Shown here: positions 9,008 through 18,629 of the stretch, piece after piece | Position numbering within the stretch: the first letter of the stretch is position 1 | How the letters are laid out: every line of letters begins with the position of its first letter | Assembly: GCF_014154935.1 (NCBI RefSeq) | Contig: NZ_JACEHH010000001.1 | Location: 1-64,000 of the forward strand | From: Stieleria mannarensis | GTDB lineage: Bacteria; Planctomycetota; Planctomycetia; Pirellulales; Pirellulaceae | Length of the DNA stretch: 64,000 bases | Reading direction: 5' to 3' | Position numbers and translations under genes: made by a program | Notes under the pieces: model-generated | What the model was told of the DNA's origin: nothing | The model's database searches: none | The model's input: only the letters and a program-made list of their open reading frames with translations

Positions 9008-10627
9008 ATGCCCAAGCGAATTCTGGCTCTAGGATTGATCAGCTGTATGGGGTGTGCGACCGGCCCCGAAGTAGCCCGAAACGCCCCCGATGCAATGCCA
9101 TCGGTCCCCGCGGACCAGGTCGCCGTGAATACGACCGCCAATATCGATGTTGCTGTCCCCCCGGAGACCGCGAAAGCCGCCGTCGAAGAGCTCGTCGCAT
9201 CGGAGACCGATGATGCGCTCTCGCTGGTCGATTACATCGCCGAGGAAGATTGGGTGGCGGAGACGGAGCAGGCGGATCCCACGCGAATGCCGATTCGTCC
9301 CGTCGCCGCGGAGTCGGGCGATGCGGAGCTGGCGGAAGCGAGCGTCGAGATGAATCTGCCATCGGCCCTGGCGATGGTTTCGGGGCAACACCCGGTCGTC
9401 GGTTTCGCTCGCTGGCAGGTCCAGCAGGCCTACGCCCGATTGGCTCAGGCCGAAGCGTTGTGGCTGCCGTCGATCCAAGCCGGTTTCAATTTTCATCGCC
9501 ACGACGGCAACTACCAGGCCAGCAACGGCGACATTGTCGACGTCAACCGAAACTCTTTTCAGTACGGTTTGGGTGTCGGTGCGACCGGTGCGGGGACGAC
9601 GCCCCGTCCCGGTTTGGTCGCCCAGTTCCATTTGGCCGACGCGATCTTTCAGCCGCGGGTCGCCGAGGCAACCGCCTGGGCCAGCGGACATGCCGCCAAC
9701 GCGACACAGAATCGGCAATTGCTGACCGCGGCGCTGGCGTACATCGATCTGATCGCCGCGCACCAGGACGTCAGCATCTTGGCAGCGTCGCGGGCCCGAA
9801 CGGAAGAGCTGGCCAAGATCACCGCCGATTTTGCCGAAGCCGGCCAGGGGCTCAAAGCGGACGCCGATCGGATGCAGACTGAACTGGCGCTGATGAAAAA
9901 CCGATTGATCGCCGCGGAGGAGCAAACCGCCGTCGCCTCGGCCCGGTTAGCCGAAGCGATCAGCTTGAGCGGCCAGCCCAAGATTCAACCGATGGATGTC
10001 ACCGTGCTCCCGCTGGAATTGGTGCCGGTCGAGTCGGACAAGGCGTCGTTGATTGCGACGGGGCTGGCGATGCGTCCGGAGCTGAAGGAATCCCAGGCGC
10101 TCGTCGCTGCGGCCTGCCAGGCGTACAGCCGTGAAAAGTACGCTCCGTTTGTGCCCAGCGTGCTGCTGGGATTCAGCACCGGTGGTTTCGGCGGTGGCCT
10201 GGGCAATGAACTGGATGATGTCAACGGGCGCTACGACATCGATGCACTGATGTCATGGCAGGTGCGCAGCTTGGGCTTGGGCGAAAAGGCGGCACGGCGC
10301 GAGCAATCGGCGCGCGTCCAGCAAGCCAAGTATGAACGCATTCGCGTGATGGATCAGGTGGCCCGCGAGATCAGCGAAGGCCACGCGCGGGTGCAGTCGC
10401 GTCATCGCCAGATCGCGGTGACCGAGCGTGCGATCGAGTTCGCGATGGATTCGTACGATCGCAATCTGAAACGGATTCGCGACGGCGAAGGATTGCCGTT
10501 GGAAGTGCTGCAGTCGCTGCAGGCGTTGGAGACCGCCAGCCGGGCGTACCTGAGCGCGGTCGTCGACCACAATCGCGCCCAGTTTGAATTGCAATGGGCA
10601 CAGGGCTGGCCGGTGCAGGGAGGGTGA
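9008..10627 (+). CDS. TolC-family outer-membrane efflux protein
   Basis: A 539-residue protein. The N-terminus [16 protein letters not shown] carries a lipobox-like Cys, followed by a ~110-residue low-complexity acidic linker, then the duplicated helical barrel repeats of outer-membrane factors (for example [19 protein letters not shown] and the long Ala/Glu-rich helices ~265-330 and ~430-520). It should form the exit duct of the exporter encoded divergently at 4143-8732. GGCAGG lies just before the ATG. The TGA stop at 10625-10627 is followed immediately by a 16-copy heptamer repeat. The long pre-barrel linker is unusual for the family. Confidence 0.88.
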   Translation: MPKRILALGLISCMGCATGPEVARNAPDAMPSVPADQVAVNTTANIDVAVPPETAKAAVEELVASETDDALSLVDYIAEEDWVAETEQADPTRMPIRPVAAESGDAELAEASVEMNLPSALAMVSGQHPVVGFARWQVQQAYARLAQAEALWLPSIQAGFNFHRHDGNYQASNGDIVDVNRNSFQYGLGVGATGAGTTPRPGLVAQFHLADAIFQPRVAEATAWASGHAANATQNRQLLTAALAYIDLIAAHQDVSILAASRARTEELAKITADFAEAGQGLKADADRMQTELALMKNRLIAAEEQTAVASARLAEAISLSGQPKIQPMDVTVLPLELVPVESDKASLIATGLAMRPELKESQALVAAACQAYSREKYAPFVPSVLLGFSTGGFGGGLGNELDDVNGRYDIDALMSWQVRSLGLGEKAARREQSARVQQAKYERIRVMDQVAREISEGHARVQSRHRQIAVTERAIEFAMDSYDRNLKRIRDGEGLPLEVLQSLQALETASRAYLSAVVDHNRAQFELQWAQGWPVQGG

Positions 10628-10739
10628 GGAGTTGGGAGTTGGGAGTTGGGAGTTGGGAGTTGGGAGTTGGGAGTTGGGAGTTGGGAGTTGGGAGTTGGGA
10701 GTTGGGAGTTGGGAGTTGGGAGTTGGGAGTTGGGAGTTG
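10628..10739. repeat. Heptamer tandem repeat (GGAGTTG) x16
   Basis: Sixteen uninterrupted, identical 7-bp units directly follow the stop codon of the outer-membrane efflux gene. The length is 112 bp and one strand is free of C. Purity suggests recent slippage expansion. It has no spacers, so it is not a CRISPR array. Confidence 0.97.
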
Positions 10740-10992
10740 GGAGAAAAATGGCGGTGGGAAAGGGGGAGACAAGAAAATGGGTGACAGGAAAATATTGCGC
10801 GGCGTTTGAAACCTGTCTTTGAACGAAGTCGGGCGAGGAGGACGATTGGTCAAAAAAATGGGTTGGTCAAAAAATGGCCGAACCCCACTGGATTCTCTCG
10901 TGGTGATCGGACGACCGGCCGCTATTTTTTGACCCTTCTCTTGTTCCGCTTCTCTGCCACGTGCCCGGTGGGGAGCGTATCTCACGTGACGC
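10740..10992. other. Intergenic purine-rich word-repeat patch; no gene seen
   Basis: After the heptamer array come two 15-bp units (10768-10797: GACAAGAAAATGGGT and GACAGGAAAATATTG) and a duplicated TTGGTCAAAAAA word (10842-10876). Similar words occur at 3931-4067 and 46020-46080. No ORF here looks coding on either strand. Confidence 0.5.
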
Positions 10993-12171
10993 TTACGCCC
11001 CTGGAGACCAACCGGGGCGGGGGACGGGGTGGATCTTTGGGGGCTGGTCGCCGGCGAGTTTTTCAATCCGCTCGGCCATTTCGGCGACCGATTCGGGATC
11101 GGACAGTGGATCGAGTGTGACGCGGAAGCAGACGGTTTGTTCGGGTTGGACTTCGACGACGCGATCGTGGGAGGCTTCGAAGGACCGCTGGTTGGGAAAA
11201 TTGGTGGCCGGTTCGAGTCCGGTGACGTAGCCGTCGGTGGAGTCGGCGGTGTTTTTCCAGAGGATGAACCGCGGCAAGGTTTTGGTGGCGTAGGTGACCG
11301 CGAGGGCTTGGGAGGCGTCCGCGTTTTGCAGCATCACGGAGGTCAGGTTGGTTTCGTCCCCGCGGAGTTTGGCAAAGTAGACGCGTTCGGCGTACCCGGA
11401 CTGCGGTTCGCCGTATTCATGGAAGCTTTCGATTTCGCCGGCGGAAAGTTTGTCTTTGGGGGCCAATTCGTCGATCGGCAGCAGCACCTTGGAGCCTTTT
11501 TCCAGGAGGGGGTGGCCGACGTTGATGTGATAGAGCATCTGCAAGCTGGCCGGAGTCGAACGCTCGTTGGTCACGTCATCGAGGATTTGGACCGAGGGGC
11601 TGCCGGCGTGGACGCGGATCCGGCTGTTGAGGCGAAAATTAGAGAAGAACAATCGGCTTTCGCGGAGGTCGCCGATCAATTCCAAGCGTCCGGAAACCTC
11701 ATCATATTCGACCTGCAATCCGTCGGCGGGCAAATTTGCGATCCGGCCGTGCAGCGGATAGGTCAATTTCCCGCTCTCGTCGTGCTCCGGGGCACCGTTG
11801 CTTTCCAGCCCGCAGCGGACGACCAGTTCATCAAAACCTTCCAGCCAACCGAGTCCGCTGGGGTCGTGAATCGGGACCAGCGACGGGTGGACGGGGCCGT
11901 CGACGGGCGAGTGCCAGCCGAAGCGTCCGGTGTCGGATTCGATGCTCCAGATTCCCATCCCACGCGAGGGCAGCACGTTGACGACGACGGCACCGGTGTC
12001 GATTTGGACGATTTCGACGCCGTCGGCCCGTCCGCCGACGAACCGCCCGTGCCGCGTTTGGACTTTTCCTCGGGGCGATTCAATCGTGACCGAAAGTGGC
12101 GATTGATCGTCCCAAACCACACTTTTGAGCCGATGATCGATCGAGCGAGCGGTCTTCGTTTTTACCATCAC
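10993..12171 (-). CDS. DUF4432 / aldose 1-epimerase-like protein
   Basis: A 392-residue protein of the DUF4432 group within the galactose-mutarotase-like beta-sandwich fold. Visible marks are the early NVLPSRGMGIWSIE, HGRIANLPA in the centre (a candidate catalytic His), LQMLYHINVGHPLLEKGS and FILWKNT near the end. No signal peptide, so probably cytoplasmic. It is divergent from a TIM-barrel isomerase-like gene and a Gfo/Idh/MocA oxidoreductase, which together suggest catabolism or epimerisation of an unusual sugar. The substrate is not deducible. Confidence 0.8.
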   Translation of the reverse strand: MMVKTKTARSIDHRLKSVVWDDQSPLSVTIESPRGKVQTRHGRFVGGRADGVEIVQIDTGAVVVNVLPSRGMGIWSIESDTGRFGWHSPVDGPVHPSLVPIHDPSGLGWLEGFDELVVRCGLESNGAPEHDESGKLTYPLHGRIANLPADGLQVEYDEVSGRLELIGDLRESRLFFSNFRLNSRIRVHAGSPSVQILDDVTNERSTPASLQMLYHINVGHPLLEKGSKVLLPIDELAPKDKLSAGEIESFHEYGEPQSGYAERVYFAKLRGDETNLTSVMLQNADASQALAVTYATKTLPRFILWKNTADSTDGYVTGLEPATNFPNQRSFEASHDRVVEVQPEQTVCFRVTLDPLSDPESVAEMAERIEKLAGDQPPKIHPVPRPGWSPGA

Positions 12172-12567
12172 TATTCCTAAATCTGTTTCCGCGGACGAAT
12201 CTGCCGCAGTTCAATTCGCCCCTGGGCCGACGCGACGTAGCGGCCGGCTGTTGTCGGTACAATGTCCCTGGGGACTGGATCGATCCGGGACCGGGATCAA
12301 TCTTGCCCCGATTGTGCCCTATTTCGGGACTGCCTGCATTCTTGTCGCACAGCGTTCCAATCAATACAACATGCGGGCAGACTTTCCGCCGCAAACGCTC
12401 CAAAATTGTCCCTAGCCCTCACAACCATAAAGACATCCATGACGAATGTGAAGCTGGACGCCGGACTCATCCGAGGCGACTCCTGATTCGAAGTCTGTGT
12501 TCAACCCTCCCTGCAAGGGAGGGTTCCTACCAACGCCCTTCATTTCCCCCAAGAATCGAAAGACACG
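12172..12567. other. Divergent intergenic region with one palindrome
   Basis: 396 bp between the DUF4432 gene (minus) and the TIM-barrel gene (plus), so it should contain both promoters; I could not assign -35/-10 boxes with confidence. Visible structure: a GTCCCTGGGGAC near-palindrome at 12264-12275, possibly an operator, and an AACCCTCCCTGCAAGGGAGG palindrome at 12503-12525 belonging to the dispersed CCCTCCCT family. No gene seen. Confidence 0.5.
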
Positions 12568-13578
12568 ATGAAACTTCACAACGCAATGTGGCCCGGATTG
12601 GTTGGAAAAGGCGATGGCCCCGACCAGGAGCCGCCGATCAGTTTGGAACACATGCTGGATCTGACGGCCGCAGCCGAGGTGAACGGGCGGAAGTTCGACG
12701 GCATCGATTACTTTCTATTCTTGCCGCACACCGACCCGGAAGCCAGCGATGATGACCTGCGCAAGATCGCCGATCTGATCCAGTCCAAAGGTTTCAGTGT
12801 CGGTTCGTTGGTCGCACCGGTCTGGCCGGGCACCATCGGTGATTCGGCAATGGGCGACAAAGAACAAACCGACAAGTTCCTCTCGGCGGTCAAAATGGCC
12901 TGCCGCGTCGCCGGAATCTTCAACGAACACGGCGTCCGCCAGTACGGCGTGATCCGGATCGATAGCGCCGAGTTCGGCGTGGAAAAATGGCGTGAAGACC
13001 CCCAAGCGAACACCGCAAAAATTGCCAACACGTTCCGCGAAGCCGCCAAGATCGCCGCCGATCACGGCGAGCGTCTGGCCGCCGAAGGCGAAATCTGTTG
13101 GGCCGGCATGCACAGTTGGAAAGACATGCTGGACTTATTGGAAGCCGTCGGAATGCCCGAATCGTTGGGCTTCCAGGCCGACCTGGCTCACACGTACTTG
13201 TACCTGATGGGCTACAACGCCCCCGAACACGCGCTGTTGCACGAAGGGTACAGCGAAGAAGAGTTCTACGCGGCGTATGAAACGATGACCGACAAGCTGC
13301 GGCCGTGGACGATCGATTTCCACGTCGCCCAAAACGACGGCGAAGTCCACGGCGCCGGCGACCACGACAAGACCGGCAAGCACTGCCCCGCCGATGACCC
13401 CAACGGCAAGTTGGACATCGTCAAGTGCGCCGGGTATTGGCTGAAAGACGCCGACCAGCGCGGCATCAAACACATCTGCTGGGACGGTTGCATGTTCCCC
13501 AACGCCACCCTGGAACAGCCGGAAACCTGGAACACGATCCTGGACGCCATGATCAAGGTCGACGAGTCGCTGAAATAG
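12568..13578 (+). CDS. Xylose-isomerase-like TIM-barrel protein
   Basis: A 336-residue protein of the sugar phosphate isomerase/epimerase (AP endonuclease 2-like) superfamily. Candidate metal ligands appear in barrel order: [34 protein letters not shown] and the terminal [10 protein letters not shown]. No signal peptide. The ATG follows a run ending AAAGACACG. The oxidoreductase gene 143 bp downstream on the same strand is likely co-transcribed, with an inverted repeat between. Function is probably isomerisation or epimerisation of a keto sugar or polyol. Confidence 0.8.
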   Translation: MKLHNAMWPGLVGKGDGPDQEPPISLEHMLDLTAAAEVNGRKFDGIDYFLFLPHTDPEASDDDLRKIADLIQSKGFSVGSLVAPVWPGTIGDSAMGDKEQTDKFLSAVKMACRVAGIFNEHGVRQYGVIRIDSAEFGVEKWREDPQANTAKIANTFREAAKIAADHGERLAAEGEICWAGMHSWKDMLDLLEAVGMPESLGFQADLAHTYLYLMGYNAPEHALLHEGYSEEEFYAAYETMTDKLRPWTIDFHVAQNDGEVHGAGDHDKTGKHCPADDPNGKLDIVKCAGYWLKDADQRGIKHICWDGCMFPNATLEQPETWNTILDAMIKVDESLK

Positions 13579-13592
13579 TCCAGCGACTGCGC

Positions 13593-13691
13593 GTGGGATA
13601 GGCTTCCAGCCTGTCGTGGCAGTGCCTGTCGTGGCAGTGTTGACGAGCCTCTCCCATCCGCCCGCAATGACAGGCTAGAAGCCTATCCCAC
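13593..13691. repeat. Inverted repeat of the GGGATAGGCTTCCAGCC family (expanded loop)
   Basis: Left arm 13593-13615 and right arm 13669-13691 differ by one base. The loop is 53 bp and contains two GTGGCAGTG words. It lies between two co-directional sugar-metabolism genes. Confidence 0.8.
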
Positions 13692-13720
13692 TTCATCCCT
13701 TCACACCGCAACAAACAACT

Positions 13721-14854
13721 ATGAAACCTCTTAACATCGGTATGGTCGGCTACGGATTCATGGGCCGCACCCACAGCAACGGGTACTGCCAAGCCAACCA
13801 CTTCTTTGACCTGGAGTACAAGCCCGTCCTGAAAGCCGTCTGCGCCCGAAACAAGGACAAGGCGCAAGCGTTCGCCGATCAATGGGGTTACGAATCGATC
13901 GAGACCGATTGGCGGGAGCTGCTTAAACGCGACGACATCGACGCGATCGACGTTTGCACGCCCAACAATCTGCACAAAGAGATCTCGATCGCGGCGGCCG
14001 AAGCCGGCAAGATGGTGCTGTGTGAAAAGCCGATCGCGATGGATGTCGCCGAAGGTGAAGAGATGTGCGCGGCGGTCGAAAAGGCCGGAGTGGCCAACAT
14101 GGTCTGGTACAACTATCGACGCGTCCCCGCGGTGACGTTGGCCAAGCAGTTGATCGACGAAGGCCGTTTGGGACGGATCTTTCACTACCGAGCGAACTTC
14201 CTGCAGGACTGGACGATCAACGCCGATGTCCCCCAAGGCGGGGCGGCGACCTGGCGACTGGATGCCGAGGCCGCCGGCAGCGGCGTGACCGGTGACTTGC
14301 TGGCCCACTGCATCGACACCGCCATCTGGCTCAACGGTGGCATCACCGACGTTTCCGCGGTCGCCGAAACGTTCATCAAAGAACGAACGCACGCCGAAAC
14401 CGGTGCCAAGCAAGCCGTCAAAATCGATGACGCCTGCACGTTCCATTGTCACTTTAACAACGGATCACTGGGGTTGTTCGAATCGACCCGTTACGCCCGC
14501 GGGCACAAGGCGTTGTACACGCTGGAAATCAACGGCGAACACGCATCGATCCGCTGGGACCTGCACGACCTGCATCGGCTGGAGTACTTCGATCACAGCG
14601 ACGATTCCATCGTCCGCGGTTGGCGCAGCGTCCACGTCAGCGACGGTGACCAACCCTACATGGGCAACTGGTGGGTGCCGGGATTGAACATCGGCTACGA
14701 ACACACCTTCATCCACCAAGTCGCCGACTTCCTGAAGTCGTTGGAAACGGGCGAGCCGATCGAGCCGAGTTTCCGCACGGCGCTGGAAACCCAAAAGGTT
14801 TGCGACGCCGTGCTGGCCAGCGCCAGCGACCGAGCCTGGAAGACGATCGAATAA
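13721..14854 (+). CDS. Gfo/Idh/MocA family oxidoreductase
   Basis: 377 residues. The N-terminal Rossmann domain has [16 protein letters not shown] for NAD(P) binding, followed by [15 protein letters not shown] and VLCEKPIAM, where the EKP Lys is the conserved catalytic lysine of the family. The C-terminal alpha/beta domain has [32 protein letters not shown], with the usual G-x-x-x-D-x-G-x-H-like active site variant (GDLLAHCID). It catalyses reversible oxidation of a sugar or cyclitol hydroxyl. No Tat signal, so cytoplasmic. It lies downstream of a TIM-barrel isomerase-like gene; this pairing is common in inositol-type and rare-sugar catabolism. Confidence 0.88.
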   Translation: MKPLNIGMVGYGFMGRTHSNGYCQANHFFDLEYKPVLKAVCARNKDKAQAFADQWGYESIETDWRELLKRDDIDAIDVCTPNNLHKEISIAAAEAGKMVLCEKPIAMDVAEGEEMCAAVEKAGVANMVWYNYRRVPAVTLAKQLIDEGRLGRIFHYRANFLQDWTINADVPQGGAATWRLDAEAAGSGVTGDLLAHCIDTAIWLNGGITDVSAVAETFIKERTHAETGAKQAVKIDDACTFHCHFNNGSLGLFESTRYARGHKALYTLEINGEHASIRWDLHDLHRLEYFDHSDDSIVRGWRSVHVSDGDQPYMGNWWVPGLNIGYEHTFIHQVADFLKSLETGEPIEPSFRTALETQKVCDAVLASASDRAWKTIE

Positions 14855-14863
14855 GACGTCAGT

Positions 14864-15026
14864 TGCCAGCACGACGCGTAAGCGAGTGGCAGACGCTTGC
14901 ATCGCGGTTCGACACGTGCCGCTCGCTGACCGGCCTGTTGATCTAATCAGCCGCACGGCACTAGCCGCGGTTCTCGCCGCCGCAAAACCGGGGCTAGCGC
15001 CCATCGGCTAATCGTTAGCTGTTTCA
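14864..15026. repeat. Dispersed repeats (GCCAGCACGACGCG and GGGGCTAGCGCCC types)
   Basis: The first part (GCCAGCACGACGCGTAAGCG, GTGGCAGACG) recurs inverted at 39079-39180. The second part, CACGGCACTAGCCGCGG with GGGGCTAGCGCCCATCGGCT, is an imperfect palindrome. It fills the gap between the convergent oxidoreductase and glutamate dehydrogenase genes. Confidence 0.6.
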
Positions 15027-15088
15027 TTTCGACTCAATCAACAGGCCGTGACGCTTCCCGCTGGCAGGGGCTGCGTCTTGCCGGCACA

Positions 15089-16330
15089 CTACGTCAGCCC
15101 TGCCAATTCGCTGGCACGGCGGACGCGGGTGATGCCGATCATGTAGGCCGCCGTGCGTAACGGGATGTCTTTTTCGTGCGCGTTCTGCCAAACGTGCTCG
15201 AAGGCTTCGGTGAGCGTGCGGTCGAGTTCTTGGCGGACGCGATCGAGTGTCCATCGGTAATGCTGGCGATTCTGCACCCATTCGAAATAGCTGACCGTCA
15301 CACCGCCGGCGTTGGCCAGGATGTCGGGCAGAATCGTCACGCCGTGGTCATGCAGGATGCGATCGGCGTCGGGGTCGACCGGGCCGTTGGCCGCTTCGAT
15401 GATCGCCTTGGCAGAAACCTGTTTGGCATTCTTCTCGGTGATCACGCCGCCGAGTGCCGCGGGAATCAGGATGTCCACATCCGGCAGCGTCAACAACGCG
15501 TCTTTTGCCAAGACCTCACAGTCTTTGAATCCTTCCAGCAACCCATAAGGGTGTTGCAGCTTGTGGTGCAACGCGGCGGCAATGTCCAACCCTTGCTTGC
15601 GATAGTAGGTCCCCGTGATGTCGCTGATCGCGACCACCGGGAACTGTGCTTCGCACAAGAACTTTGCCGCGTGGGAGCCCACGTTGCCGAACCCTTGGAT
15701 CGCGACCTTGGTGGCTTCGGGTTTCATCCCCAGTCGCTTGGTCAACTTGACCGTCAGCGTTCCGACGCCGCGACCGGTCGCCTCTTCGCGGCCTTTGGCG
15801 CCGTATTCTTCGACGGGTTTTCCGGTGATCACGGCGGGGTTGAACCCGTGGTACTTTTCCCACTGGTTGCGAAACCAGGCCATGACGCGATGGTCGGTGC
15901 CCATGTCGGGGGCGGGGATGTCGGTGTCGGGGCCGACGATGTCGTGGATTTGATCGACGAACGCGCGGGTCAGTCGTTCCATCTCGCGATGCGACAACGA
16001 CCGCGGGTCGACGCCGATGCCGCCTTTGGCGCCACCGTAGGGCAGGTTGACGACGGCGGTCTTCCAAGTCATCAGGCTTGCCAACGACCGCGTCTCGTCC
16101 AAGTTGACTTCGGGGTGGTAGCGCAAACCGCCCTTCATCGGGCCTCGGCTGTTGTCGTGCTGGACGCGAAACCCGACGAACGTCGCCAGGGAACCGTCGT
16201 CACGTTCGATCGAAACCTGAACGCGGACTTCACGCGAAGCCATCAACATCGCCTCCCGCGCTTGGGGACTCAGGTCAAGATGCTCGGCGGCGGCGTGGAA
16301 AAATCGGCGAGTCGCTTCAAAGGCTTTCAT
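15089..16330 (-). CDS. gdhA: Glutamate dehydrogenase (Glu/Leu/Phe/Val dehydrogenase family)
   Basis: 413 residues, the usual size for a hexameric, probably NAD-dependent, glutamate dehydrogenase. It converts glutamate to 2-oxoglutarate and ammonia, linking nitrogen and carbon metabolism in the cytoplasm. The dimerisation/catalytic half shows GPMKGGLRYHP (Lys66), MTWKTAVVNLPYGGAKGGI (Lys90, Lys102) and PAPDMGTD; the Rossmann half has IQGFGNVGSHAA. The C-terminus contains LANAGGVTVSYFEWVQN. Monocistronic, convergent with the oxidoreductase gene. The symbol gdhA is by family; rocG/gudB type would be equally valid. Confidence 0.93.
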   Translation of the reverse strand: MKAFEATRRFFHAAAEHLDLSPQAREAMLMASREVRVQVSIERDDGSLATFVGFRVQHDNSRGPMKGGLRYHPEVNLDETRSLASLMTWKTAVVNLPYGGAKGGIGVDPRSLSHREMERLTRAFVDQIHDIVGPDTDIPAPDMGTDHRVMAWFRNQWEKYHGFNPAVITGKPVEEYGAKGREEATGRGVGTLTVKLTKRLGMKPEATKVAIQGFGNVGSHAAKFLCEAQFPVVAISDITGTYYRKQGLDIAAALHHKLQHPYGLLEGFKDCEVLAKDALLTLPDVDILIPAALGGVITEKNAKQVSAKAIIEAANGPVDPDADRILHDHGVTILPDILANAGGVTVSYFEWVQNRQHYRWTLDRVRQELDRTLTEAFEHVWQNAHEKDIPLRTAAYMIGITRVRRASELAGLT

Positions 16331-16402
16331 CGTGGTCGCCCGGTTTGGTGGTTCATTGGGATCTGTATCAAGTGTAGCCCTGCATCGAGTGACGTGACGA
16401 GG

Positions 16403-17359
16403 TCAGGCCGCCCGGCGACGCACTTGTGCGTGACGTTTTTCCGCCTGGTGGATCGCGATCACCCGTTGCTTGATGTCGACTTCGGCAGGCAACCACTGGT
16501 CCAAACGTCCGGTTCGATTGTATTCTTCGGCCAACGCCCGTACGGAGATCGATTCCACATGCCGTCGCACCCATGCGTTCCAAATGCCGATCGGGGCGCG
16601 AAGGGTTGCGCCGATCAGTGCCCACCCGCGATGAGGTTCGGGGATCGGGTATCCGTTGTACGATTCCGATTCCTCGGCCGCCCGCTCCAAGACCAGGCTG
16701 ATCGAGGTGATCGCCAGGCAAAACAATTCTGCCAAACACTCGATCGATGGCCCATCAAGTCCCTCGTCGGGGTCTTGCACGCTTCGCGGGAAACGGTAAT
16801 GCCGAACCAGCAAGTCACAGCGCTGGTTGGCAAAGCGGGCGGCGTGCATCATCAGCGAGCCCAGCCATTCGGGGCCGTCGGCTAGCTCGATGACGGCATG
16901 GATGCCGTCATCGTGACACTTTCGGATGATCCGATCGTAGGATCGATCGACGCTCCATTCCCACGGCCGATGGATCAATGCCTCGCGCTGGTTGCTGACC
17001 GTATGCAGGGGATCAATCACGTCGGTCACATAGTGCGACAGCACGCCGGCGGCATGGGCGGCATCGCGAAACCGTTCGGCACGAAGGTACTTTTGCAGCC
17101 GGCGGTACCACTGGTAGGCGACGCGTGGTGCACCTCCCCACTCGCCGTCGCGAACGTGTAGCACGTGGTTCTGGTAGTCACGAAAGCGGAGGTCCGGGTC
17201 GAGCGTGCCACGCAGGTAAGACCGATGGTAATACAGCAGCCAGGCCGCGAGTCGTTTGCCGGCATCGGAGCGGATCTGTGGCAGCGCGTCGATCGCGAAT
17301 CGATGATGGGTGCCGACACAGTGTGTTTGGCGAACGATCGTGTGCAACCGATTCATCAT
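16403..17359 (-). CDS. Zinc-dependent phospholipase C-like protein
   Basis: 318 residues from the ATG at 17359. The frame is open upstream to 17425, but that part lies in a dispersed repeat, so I prefer the internal start MMNRLHTIVRQTHCVGTHHRFAIDAL. His-rich motifs fit the zinc-dependent phospholipase C/S1-P1 nuclease fold: THHRFA near the start, then LSHYVTDVIDPLHT, the characteristic H-Y-x-x-D-x-x-x-P-x-H. The family hydrolyses phospholipids or acts as structural homologues. No clear signal peptide is visible, unusual for secreted family members. Tyr/Trp-rich RDGEWGGAPRVAYQWYRRLQ follows the first motif. Confidence 0.65.
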   Translation of the reverse strand: MMNRLHTIVRQTHCVGTHHRFAIDALPQIRSDAGKRLAAWLLYYHRSYLRGTLDPDLRFRDYQNHVLHVRDGEWGGAPRVAYQWYRRLQKYLRAERFRDAAHAAGVLSHYVTDVIDPLHTVSNQREALIHRPWEWSVDRSYDRIIRKCHDDGIHAVIELADGPEWLGSLMMHAARFANQRCDLLVRHYRFPRSVQDPDEGLDGPSIECLAELFCLAITSISLVLERAAEESESYNGYPIPEPHRGWALIGATLRAPIGIWNAWVRRHVESISVRALAEEYNRTGRLDQWLPAEVDIKQRVIAIHQAEKRHAQVRRRAA

Positions 17360-17365
17360 TCTGCT

Positions 17366-17393
17366 GATGTAGCTGCGCTCGCCAGAGCGTGGA
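17366..17393. repeat. Dispersed GTAGCTACGCTCGCCAGAGC repeat
   Basis: One copy of a family also found at 20790-20817 (inverted) and 49005-49032. It occupies the region immediately 5-prime of the phospholipase C-like gene. Confidence 0.7.
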
Positions 17394-17441
17394 AATCGAG
17401 TTCTGGTGGTAGCATGAATCGACAACGGCTTTCGGCAAATC

Positions 17442-17509
17442 GGTAGTGGACGACGCGAGAAGTCCTCGCAGTGTGCACTCCGAACGGACTCGTCGCCTCG
17501 TCCACTACC
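17442..17509. repeat. Inverted repeat GGTAGTGGACGACGCGAG
   Basis: Left arm 17442-17466 and right arm 17486-17509 (GACTCGTCGCCTCGTCCACTACC) pair imperfectly. A related single arm occurs at 53374-53399. Located between the phospholipase C-like and MscS genes. Confidence 0.7.
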
Positions 17510-17532
17510 CGAAACCGATCTGCGGTAGACGG

Positions 17533-18549
17533 CTAGGATGCGTAGGGCAGTTTGCTCCCATGCATGTCGGGTGTGTTTTCGCGGCGTGCCGGTCGCAATC
17601 GCGGCCGCGCGGGACGTTGCAGTTCAGCGGCATCGACGCGATTGAGGTGAACGTCCATTTGCGGATACGGAATCCCGATGCCGGCCTGATCGAGTTGGCG
17701 TTTGATTTCCACGGTCAACGATTCCATCAACCGCCAATAGTCCGCGGATTTGACCCACATGCGGACCTTCCACTCGACGGCGCTGTCGCCGAGGTTGCTA
17801 AGAATAACCGCCGTGCCACGGCCTTCGCCGTGAATCGTCTCGTGCAAAAACGCGTCCACCGCGGCATGCAAGGCTTGGCGGGTCGCATCGGTGTCCGCGT
17901 CGTAGTCGACGCCGACGATCACTTCGACGCGTCGATGGGCATGGAAGCTGATGTTTTCGATGGTGCTACCGCTGATCGAACTGTTGGGGATGATCAAACG
18001 TCGATTGTCCGGCGTGTCCAAGGTTGTCGTGAACAGATCGATCTCGTTGACCTTGCCCGAGACGCCGGCGATGTTGACCATGTCGCCGACTTTAAACGGG
18101 CGAAAGACAATCATCAAAACGCCCGCGGCAAAATTGCTGAGCGTTCCTTGAAACGCCAAACCGATCGCAAAACCGGCGGCCGCCAGAATCGCCGCCATCC
18201 CGCCCAGCGGCGCACCGAGCTTGCTGGCCACCGCGGCGATCAAGCTGAGCATCACGCTGTAGAAAATCGCCGTGCCCACGAACCGTCCGAACGTCTCGTC
18301 GATCCGCTGACGAATCGGACGACTGATGACGCGGGACAAGTATTTGGCAACGAAGTAGCCGCAGAACACGACGGCCAATCCGATGCAGGCCGGGATCAAG
18401 TTGGGCAGTACGGTCTTCCCCAGGTACTCCCCGACGCCTTGAAAGTCGGCATTGAGCATCTGGCTCAGCACGCCGTCGAAAGTCGACTCGGTCGGCGAGC
18501 CGCCGGTCGGGGTTTCTGGGGTCGACATGCCAGCTTCAGCGAGCAACAT
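17533..18549 (-). CDS. MscS-family mechanosensitive ion channel
   Basis: 338 residues. Three hydrophobic segments near 50-70, 90-110 and 118-150 precede the beta domain. TM3 and the pore helix show GFAIGLAFQGTLSNFAAGVLMIVFRPFKVGD, the family hallmark (the Gly/Ala-rich pore, then F-x-P-F-x-V-G-D). The Sm-like domain follows with FTTTLDTPDNRRLIIPNSSI and the C-terminal alpha/beta domain. It should gate solute release on hypo-osmotic shock in the inner membrane. A low-complexity Pro/Thr N-terminus and an Arg-rich tail flank the core. Alternative start: MSTPETP, seven residues in. Confidence 0.93.
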   Translation of the reverse strand: MLLAEAGMSTPETPTGGSPTESTFDGVLSQMLNADFQGVGEYLGKTVLPNLIPACIGLAVVFCGYFVAKYLSRVISRPIRQRIDETFGRFVGTAIFYSVMLSLIAAVASKLGAPLGGMAAILAAAGFAIGLAFQGTLSNFAAGVLMIVFRPFKVGDMVNIAGVSGKVNEIDLFTTTLDTPDNRRLIIPNSSISGSTIENISFHAHRRVEVIVGVDYDADTDATRQALHAAVDAFLHETIHGEGRGTAVILSNLGDSAVEWKVRMWVKSADYWRLMESLTVEIKRQLDQAGIGIPYPQMDVHLNRVDAAELQRPARPRLRPARRENTPDMHGSKLPYAS

Positions 18550-18629
18550 CGCGATTCATCCTTGAATGACGGGGGAGAGGCGGGATGAGTCGGCTGTACG
18601 AAATCCGTCCCGACGGCGTCAAGTGAGGT

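Noticed and set aside
10628-10739. Possible CRISPR array
   Set aside because: The array has no spacers; it is a simple heptamer tandem repeat.
10371-11066. Minus-strand frame with repeated PTPNSQL
   Set aside because: It is a translation of the GGAGTTG heptamer array and flanking repeats; no start context or family.
11205-11230. tRNA T-loop-like GGTTCGAGTCCGG
   Set aside because: It lies inside the DUF4432 coding region and no acceptor or anticodon stem pairs around it.
11029-12180. Plus-strand open frame of 383 codons
   Set aside because: Exactly antisense to the DUF4432 gene, which has family motifs.
15176-16885. Long plus-strand open frame of 569 codons
   Set aside because: It is antisense to glutamate dehydrogenase and the phospholipase C-like gene, both with clear family motifs; high GC makes long antisense frames common.
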